Translations under genes and position numbers: made by a program
Shown: positions 56,618 to 64,000 of the stretch, piece after piece
How the letters are laid out: every line of letters starts with the position of its first letter
Numbering within the stretch: position 1 is the stretch's first letter
Notes under the pieces: generated by a model
What the model saw: the letters and a program-made list of their open reading frames with translations, nothing else
What the model was told of the DNA's origin: nothing
Databases searched by the model: none
Source: Viola odorata
Taxonomy: Eukaryota > Streptophyta > Magnoliopsida > Malpighiales > Violaceae
DNA length: 64,000 bases
Assembly: GCA_963691705.1 (NCBI GenBank)
Contig: OY829545.1
Span: forward strand, 15,513,569 to 15,577,568
Direction: 5' to 3'

Positions 56618-59600
56618 CAAAATTAAATTCAATCACAACCCAAATCTTGTTTTTTGATGCTTAATTAATTAATTTCTTTATGGGTTTGGGTTTGGATTTG
56701 GATATAATTTTGGAATTGTTTTAGAGTGAGGGAGAAGAAGAGAGGCTTTAAATAGACGTAGGAAGTAATATTGTTTGTACACTAACTTATTACACCTCAT
56801 TGCTTCCCTTACTCAATTTGGTCTGTCTCATCTCATCGGTTGGGTTGCCGGCTGTTGACAAATTCTGGTCATTGCAATTAGTAGCATTTAAAACATTAAT
56901 TAACGTTCCGACTTTTATTTCTTGTGTGGACCCGATTTCTAATTCTGGCAAGTGGCCATGTAGGCATGCATGTACTCCAAATAATTACAGAAAACGACGT
57001 GTCAAAACTAAAAACTAGTGGCGTAGCTTAGTTGGAGTCATACGTGAGGTCATAGCCTCCGAAAAATAATAATAATAATAATAATAATTCCTCTCCTAAC
57101 ATTTCTTATATTTCCGTTTTAAGTATATTTATTTATTATATTATATTTGAGTCTCTAAAAAACTACTTCTCTGTTTTCAATTAATTAATTTTCTAAAACA
57201 GTAACATTCAGTAAAACAAACACTAAAAAATCAAATAAAGTGTACATTTGTAACATGCGGGGGGAAATCTTAGCCGAGAAAAGGATGGATTGTCCCTTAC
57301 CCAATAATTCTTCAATAAAGAATATCTTCAGCTTTGGTCAATATTAGTCTCTTATTTCAAAACTCTTTCTTCGGTTTATCCGAAATAAAAATTTTAATTT
57401 GAAAAAAGTATTTTATATTCATGGTTCATGAAACACGCCTTGCAGTTAGTTCTTGATTTATTTATCGGAAATAAAATTAGTCAATGAAGAAATGAGATGA
57501 GCAAAGGTATGACGACATATACGTCATTTTCTGTGATGAGCATGGACCGTGTGTTTATGATCTGAAACATATGCTTAATTAAAATTGGAATGCCGTTGCT
57601 CAGCAGCCCATGTAAACAAAAGAGTATTTAACAACACAAAACTAAAAATTAATTCTGATGAAGTCATTAGCGGATAAATAGCATACACACCATAATCGAA
57701 CAAACAATTTTTTATTTAAAAAATGAATATAGTCGGCATCCGATATAATAAATGGTGTTGATTAAAATATATTAGGTTGATAAATTAATTTTTAACTCTT
57801 TGTAGGCTTTTTCAACTTTTGTTTACCGCAGCTAGCTATAGCTTCCATCATCACCAAGATAGAATTTCAAAGCATAATTAATGAGTGCCACCGAAAGATA
57901 ATTGTTAGAGCATAGAAAGTACAAAATTGCTATATGTGTATTACACATAAAACTTAATTTTTGAAGAACCACTTACTTACCCTTCAAACCCTTCAAAGCA
58001 TGAATTTTATGTCCAAAGAACTATCTTTGGCAAAGATAAGATGTAAGTGAGCTTGAAAATTTGCTATTCATTTCTACAAATTGTAATAATGGATTTTTCA
58101 ATCGTGAATTGAAACGGCTAGTGTTGCGTGAAAGCAAAATCCTATGCCGCCCTCGCTGCCCACTATTAATTAATTACTACTAGCTAGTAGTACTAATTAC
58201 TTTTAACCTTCCATGTCAACTCACTAATTAACTATATTATTCTTCTTTTTATAAGCAATTAGTACAATCTACCCGTTTAAGTTTAACCCTCCACACTCAT
58301 AATTTTGAGAGATTAAAATGTATGCTTTCTCATTTACTATAACGGCTTGTGGTGGTTAGGTTTATAGTTGGCTTAATAGTAAATAGTAAATCGACTCAAC
58401 ATTTTTAGGCACATTTTTTAACGATAAGCTGAACACATGATTTATTCCAATGATGAACATATGATTTATTTTTTCTCTTTTTTTATTCCGGGAAAATTAA
58501 ATCATACAAACCAAAAAAATAAAAAAAACCAATAGATATTTGCTATCCTTTATTATAAATTTACTAATCATAATTACGCAAAAAAAAAAAATCAAACGGA
58601 TTATCTATTAGTTTCTCTTCTTTTTCTGCGTTCAGCGAGACTACACGGCGTCGTTTCTAGTTGTTTCATTGAACCGTTTCGTCCCTTATGCCGACTAGCG
58701 AATGCACAGGTGAAAAAGAGGTAGGGCCGCACTCAAGAAAATCCATTTGCCAAACTTTGCAGGGGCCACTTGGTAAACAGCTAGATCTTAAGAATGACGT
58801 TGAAAAACTAGTCAAACTGTTTGTCATACTGATTGGAATTTGGCATTCCATTCCGATTCTTTTCTTTGCTCTCGCACCAGAAACTATATATTCTTGCCAT
58901 CATTTGCACGTTTTTACGTAATTATTTTATTAAATTACTTTATGTGGTATAATTATTTATATCTAATTTTTATTTCTCTTATTTTATCGATATAAAACTT
59001 CGGCACGTACACACCTCAATTAATTACCTAATTTAGAAAAAAAATTATTCTACTACATTTATTTAAAAATGGTAATGTTACATTTAGCCATGTTTAATTA
59101 AATTACCAATTAATATTATAATCACACATCTATATAGTAGTAAAATAAACTTCAAATAAATCCAATAATATATCACTATCATATTAATTGAAAAGTCTAA
59201 CTACGTACACACACCTATCACCACGGCTAAGGGAAGGATAAAACTGGCAGTAAAATTTGGGTACATCTACATCATGATGTAGGATGATGATACGTATCTA
59301 AAAGTGTTAAAAATAGTAGTATTTTAGTACTATTTGGGGCACGTGTCATCATCCTAAGTTATAATGTAGGTACATTATGATCTACCCAAGTTTTTTCCAT
59401 AAAACCGGTATGAAGCAATGTATTACGTGGGGCCACTCCATATTTTGCTGTTAATTTCCACTCACCAAGCAAAGCACACTTTTTGTGTCGGCTAACCCAA
59501 AAAGGCCACAAGGAAAGAAACAGCCAAGAATCTCACCACCCCGGCCACCACCAACGTATAATAATTTATCCCAGCGATCGATAAGACACCTCTAACTTCC

Positions 59601-59666
59601 ATATAATATAACTACGATATCTTCTTCTCATCATTCTAATTAATCTCACACGAAATTATATAATTA
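56618..59666. other. Promoter regions of two divergent DUF4228 genes and desert
   Basis: The two DUF4228 genes point away from each other across 3 kb. An (AAT)n tract occupies about 57064-57089. The open frames at 56800-57018 and 58688-58921 have no recognisable family. The CACGTG-like gcacgtgtcatc word near 59339 and the AT-rich tract at 59600-59665 may belong to the 59667 gene promoter. Confidence 0.4.
57064..57089. repeat. (AAT)n microsatellite
   Basis: About eight uninterrupted trinucleotide copies. Confidence 0.9.
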
Positions 59667-60245
59667 ATGGGTAATTGCGTGTTCAAAGGGTATTATGGCG
59701 CCGCCGTGGAGGAGGAGTCAGAATTAATGGTAAAAGTGGTGACAGCAAACGGTGGAATCATGGAGCTCCACCCTCCCATCACGGCAGAGTGCATAACCAA
59801 CCAGTTCCCGGCCGGCCACGTCATCTACAACAACGACCACCCTCTCCTCCACAACGACCACCTCCACCCTGGAAAACTCTACTACCTCCTCCCCCATAAA
59901 ACCACGGCCGCCACACCTGCCGCGGCCGCCGAATACGACGGCAAGAGGAATGTTTTTGTGAGTGGTGGTTACCGAATGTCGTTGGACAAGCAGAGGACGA
60001 CGTCGGCTGAGGTGTTTCCTAGGTACAACAGCGGCGGGGTGTGGAAGGTGAAGCTGGTGATAAGGACGGAGCAGCTGGCGGAGATACTAGCGCAAGAGGT
60101 AAGGACGGAGGAGTTGATAGAGAGTGTGAGGACGGTGGCCAAATGTGGCAATAAATATAATAATTCTTTGGCTCATTCGGTGGCTAATTCGGATCAGTGG
60201 AGTGTGTGTAGCAGCTTGAAATTAGGGTCCTCCTCTGATAAATAG
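59667..60245 (+). CDS. DUF4228/PADRE-domain protein
   Basis: The 192-aa single-exon protein starts MGNCVFKGYYG; Gly2 and Cys4 suggest myristoylation and palmitoylation at the plasma membrane. The family core is clear: VKVVTANGGIMELHPPITAE, ITNQFPAGHVIY, HPGKLYYLLP, and the C-terminal VWKVKLVIRTEQLAEILAQE helix. A low-complexity Ala/Thr stretch and basic linker lie between. Base composition is far more GC-rich than the flanks. Stress-inducible expression is typical for the family. The second copy at 56.3 kb is shorter and diverged, so this is not a fresh tandem duplicate. Confidence 0.9.
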   Translation: MGNCVFKGYYGAAVEEESELMVKVVTANGGIMELHPPITAECITNQFPAGHVIYNNDHPLLHNDHLHPGKLYYLLPHKTTAATPAAAAEYDGKRNVFVSGGYRMSLDKQRTTSAEVFPRYNSGGVWKVKLVIRTEQLAEILAQEVRTEELIESVRTVAKCGNKYNNSLAHSVANSDQWSVCSSLKLGSSSDK

Positions 60246-60750
60246 GGTGTGGATTCTTGTTAATATTTGTGGCTGTATTAATTTGAGATGATTAGAGAAT
60301 GCCTTTATATTTTTTTTCACGGTTTTTTTAATTAACCTAACACTAACAGTAGGTAATTAAGCACCGATATAAAAAGTTAATTAGGTTGATTTTGTTTATA
60401 GGTGGGGATTGCGATTCTTCTTGTTAACTAGTTTTAATATTTTGTATTTTGTTCTTAGTTTTCAGTCACTCATTATTTAATAATTTTTGTATTTAAATTC
60501 CAACTTATTATCTTTTCTTTTAAATTTTGTGTCAGTTAATTAAGAACATTTTGATGGTACTGGTTGATCATAATATGACATTACTTATTGCAAAATTAAG
60601 TCGATTTTCTATCAGAATTAGGGCGACAACCCACCTCCTAATGGCATGCATCTCTACATACATAGTTACAGGCTTACAGCTTCTAGCTACTGATCTCTGT
60701 TATTTTCAGAAATAAACCATTAATTGATTTGATTAATTAAGAAAACGAGA
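60246..60750. other. 3' UTR of the DUF4228 gene and spacer
   Basis: Nothing coding is supportable; AT-rich text. Confidence 0.4.
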
Positions 60751-60957
60751 ATGAATTCTGAAGAAACTTGCTCTAAAGGCTCTGGATTTTTCTGTTCGGT
60801 TGAGAACAAGAACATGTGCTCCAAGTGCTACAGAGATTTTCTCAAGGAAATAAGCCATGAGTTTAGTTTGATTCGTTCGGTTTATAAATTTATGACTTCT
60901 TTTTTAATCCTCAGTAATTCTGTTTTTATGATTTTTTTTGCCTCAAATCTTCTTTGA
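60751..60957 (+). pseudogene. A20 zinc-finger fragment of a stress-associated protein (SAP) gene
   Basis: The first 33 codons match a plant A20 zinc finger: C-x3-S-GFF-x8-CSKCYRDFLKE. The spacing (x3, x11, x2) is exact, but the second zinc-binding Cys (of CGFF) is Ser here, and the AN1 finger that plant SAPs carry further on is absent. The remaining 35 codons become hydrophobic and unrelated (ILSNSVFMIFFASNLL). I conclude that it is a truncated, decaying SAP copy. A short expressed product cannot be ruled out. Confidence 0.6.
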
Positions 60958-61379
60958 ATCGTATAATATATGTAGACTATTAAGAAAAATAAAAAAAATA
61001 AAAAAAACATTTTGTTTTGTTAGTAAAAAAATCCAATGTAGTCTTATATTCTTGTGAGAAGTATGCCATGGGCCTTTCTCCTGGGCCAACAATTTCGAGC
61101 CTCTTATAGTTCTTGTCATATTTTTCGAGGCTATTATTGTTTTAACCTTATTCTAAGACTTTTAGGCCCATTTGTATCTTTTACTTTTATGGTACGTGGA
61201 TTACAAGTATATATACCTATCCCACGGACTCCATTTCTATAAATTTCGTCCCACAGCTAAGTCTGCGTCCACTTATATTTATTATCATCAATCGATTACT
61301 ACAATTATATGCTGGTTATGACTCTAAGTAAATCTGCAAACGACTACTTTATCTTGAACATAATTATCTTAACTTATTG
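60958..61379. other. AT-rich spacer without genes
   Basis: Nothing supportable; the frame 61054-61242 has no family resemblance. Confidence 0.4.
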
Positions 61380-62800
61380 TTAATTTCTTCCTTATAAAAT
61401 AACTACAAAGATTTGTAAATAATGGTAAGAAGTTCGATCCATAGAGAATGGGTAGGCTTAAAATAAGATGAAAACCAGATAAAAACAATAATAACCAATT
61501 AGGGGAGGGGGGTTTATAAGAACTAATTGATAAAATAGAATGCAACCAAAGCAGTAAATAAATAAGTAATGAATGAAATCAGATGATGAGAAAATTCCCA
61601 GTAAAAACATATCCAAGGTCATAATGTTTAAAACTGAATTTCATAGGGCGGCTATAGAAGTCAGCTTCCCTTTGACTTCCTACTCTCCTCCTAATCAAGT
61701 TACTTAAAGAGATCCTCTATTAAGAACCCTAATCTTCTAGCAATCCTATGGTTCACTTATAGAATTTACCTAGTTGATTGATACAAATAGTGAGAGACCG
61801 TTGCTAAACCTAGGAAAGAGACCTCTCGCCACTATAAACCTAATTCTTCTCATTCTCTAGTTGAGTCCCGACTGACCACAAGCTAGTTGCCTACGAATTT
61901 CTTCTAACAATGTAGACCCAAAATTATTAGGAAAAACAGTAATTATTCAGGTTTAAAACTTAAGTTGATCACTATTAAATCAAACAAGAATAAATGGACA
62001 AGAAATCAGAAAGAAAAAAAATATGAAATTTAGATTTGATTAAGTTTGTTTAGACTTCACAATACTGGAATTATGAAACCTTGAAGTCTTTACCAGGAAT
62101 GGTTTATTTAGCTAGAGAAAGATATAATAAAATAAAATAAAAAGTAATTGCATAAAGTCGAAAACAATGCAGTTCTAACTGCCCAGTACAAAGAAAAATG
62201 AAAATAGGGAAACAAGAGAATAAGAAGTGATGTCGATCTCTACTGTCTTGGCCTCTAAGTAGTCTGGGAAAAATTAAATTGTGTTTATCTTTCCTAGAGT
62301 TCTAGATAAAATAGAAAAACTGATTGCTTTTATCTCTTGGAAAGCTTTACAAAACTGAAGCTTTTCTGAATGCAGAGATGTTGTTGCGTTGTGAGTCTTT
62401 TTCCAGGAGCAGAGGTGCTGATGACTCTTCTGGCTTGCGGTCCAGGCCCACTGTGCTGATTCCTAGGCCCAGCTGAAATCGTCCTAGGCCTAGGGAAATC
62501 GTCCAAGGGGAGTTGTCTTAGGCCTAGGGAAGATGCACTTTCCATTGACGCTGAGTGATTCGTTCCTAGGCCTAGGAGCGCTGCACTCCCTCTTGGTGTT
62601 GATAAACTCTCCCTAAGCCTAGGTAAGAGGCGCGTTCACTTCCACTAGGTTCTTTTCACCACTATCTTCTTTTTGCTTTTTTTTCCCGGCATTTCTGTTC
62701 CTTTCTTTCTTGTTTGGTTTTTATCACTCGTTTCTGCAAAAAGGAAGAAAATTCATCAAATATCAGTAGTATCATTATCTAAAAACGACAAAATAGATAA
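61380..62800. repeat. Non-coding repeat, possible retroelement relic
   Basis: The stretch starts near gttcgatccatagagaatgg, runs through adenine-rich text with many aagtaa/aataaat words, and ends in GC-richer DNA with a palindromic CCTAGGCCTAGG-type word repeated about four times at 62460-62640. Similar layout occurs at 2.35-3.3 and 3.8-4.9 kb. No pol or gag frame is visible. Family assignment is tentative. Confidence 0.3.
62460..62640. repeat. Cluster of CCTAGGCCTAGG palindromes
   Basis: tcctaggcctaggg, cttaggcctaggga, tcctaggcctagga and ctaagcctaggt occur within 180 bp, each separated by 20-70 bases, in an otherwise AT-rich region. Confidence 0.8.
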
Positions 62801-64000
62801 TAATTTCATACTAAATAAGCGCTTAATCAATATCCTTATTTTTTTTTTCAAAAGTCTATTACACCCTTAATTTTTAATAATTCTAACTTTTTGCCGAAAT
62901 TTGTCCATTAATTGTCAATTAATTAAAAACTACAATCCACTTGTAACTGCAATTTGCCTCTATATGACAATTTACTATTTTTTGTCCATTATAACCTATA
63001 CAATTTACTGATCTTTCTTTCCCAAAAATTGTCCATTAATTAAATAGTTGAATCGATTGGTTTAACCTACGTATATCCTACCTCATCCCTAACCCTTTTG
63101 CTAAAAAATGTCAATTAATTAATTATCCGCATCACACAATTAACCCACCACATCACCAATCCGGTAAACTAAATAATTCCTCTCCCAAATTCTAAGTACG
63201 GTTTTTTATATTTATGGTACGAATTATATATATTTATTTAATAATTTATTTTTGCCAAAAATTGTATTACTCTAATTTATTGTGGGTTAATTTCTTGATC
63301 TAATTTAATTACGAATACTTGAACGCTATTCTATTATCGTAAAATCAAATTGGAGTTATACTTACACGTTGATTTTAATATTTTCCGTGTTTAGAAATGT
63401 CTCATCATGCTTATATGTTTTTTTAAAGAGTAAAATAGACTGACAATATTTTGACCACTTTACACAAATCAATGTTATATGCGTCTATCTAATTTACAAA
63501 GCTCGAGTAATTTGTTGTTCTTTACTCTATGATTAAAATTATTATATTTTCTTTTTTATAGGCTCCATTTTAATTGATGTTAAATTATTCGTCTACTTTA
63601 AAATTTTATTTTCCCATAATTTATTTAATTATGCATCCAATATTTTTATAATTTTGACAATTTTGACAATTTTTTGTTTGATTTCACGTGTCACACTTCA
63701 TGATGCCACTATCATCATGTTGGTGTTATTTTTTTTAAAGGAAACTAATGTTAAATTTTGAATGGTAATATCATTTTAATATTAAATTATGGATCAAATA
63801 ATCTAACAATTTTTACTTATAATAATCTATTTTATATTTAATTGTAATATTTTCTAATAAATTTTTTCATGTTTAATTTTTATAGTAATGATGCACGCGT
63901 GTAATTTTTTTTATTTTATAAATCTATTAATTAAATTCTGCAATTGGTTAGTTACTTACCTCCTCCTCACTAGCCGCCTACCATATCCTAGCAAGCCGTA
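62801..64000. other. AT-rich intergenic DNA to the window end
   Basis: No gene, RNA or element with matched ends is seen. Confidence 0.5.

Noticed and set aside
56800..57018. 72-aa open frame
   Set aside because: No family resemblance, AT-rich flanks, no splice or context support.
58666..58921. Overlapping open frames on both strands
   Set aside because: Neither has recognisable domains; no way to prefer one. Could be an exon relic, but unsupported.

Overview
This is a nuclear segment from a dicot plant. The genes have plant-type short introns with GT/AG boundaries, the intergenic DNA is very AT-rich and full of MITE-like foldback repeats, and nearly every protein has a recognisable Arabidopsis counterpart. 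I infer a woody rosid-like eudicot but cannot name the species. No bacterial, viral or CRISPR system is visible.

Layout. 1-5.5 kb is a repeat-rich gene desert with a ~2 kb long-TIR element. 5.9-15.5 kb is a compact gene block: an organellar PPR protein (+), a two-RRM chloroplast RNA-binding protein (-), the Golgi tether subunit COG4 (+) and the plastid pyruvate dehydrogenase E1-alpha subunit (-). A tRNA-Cys(GCA) gene or near-intact pseudogene lies at 16.56 kb. 17.1-26.3 kb is one 19-exon minus-strand gene for the CORVET subunit VPS8 (1,934 aa as I spliced it), with an hAT-type MITE about 200 bp upstream of its ATG. Next come 60S acidic ribosomal protein P1 (-, 28.4-29.1 kb), a truncated 7SL-like RNA copy (30.57 kb), an SR34a-like splicing factor (-, 31.4-33.8 kb), an ORF interrupted by one TAG (37.7 kb), a PPR protein matching At1g05600 (-, 38.1-39.6 kb), a 77-aa single-pass membrane protein (+, 42.0 kb) and an ARP1/RBM24-like RRM protein (-, 45.2-47.0 kb). 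47-64 kb is a second desert with several foldback MITEs, two small MGN-starting DUF4228/PADRE genes (56.3 kb -, 59.7 kb +) and a relic A20 zinc finger (60.75 kb).

The genes do not form a pathway; they are housekeeping functions of organelle RNA metabolism, plastid fatty-acid precursor supply, Golgi/endosome tethering, translation and splicing. The clearest large-scale signal is synteny: neighbours of Arabidopsis chromosome 1 (At1g01080, At1g01090, At1g01100) are interleaved with chromosome 4 neighbours (At4g01400, At4g01395, At4g00800), as expected if Arabidopsis split one ancestral block between two duplicated segments. Locus names come from memory of the families and were not searched.

Exon boundaries were read by eye from reading frame, GT/AG sites and family conservation, and phases were checked by arithmetic. 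UTRs are mostly inferred.
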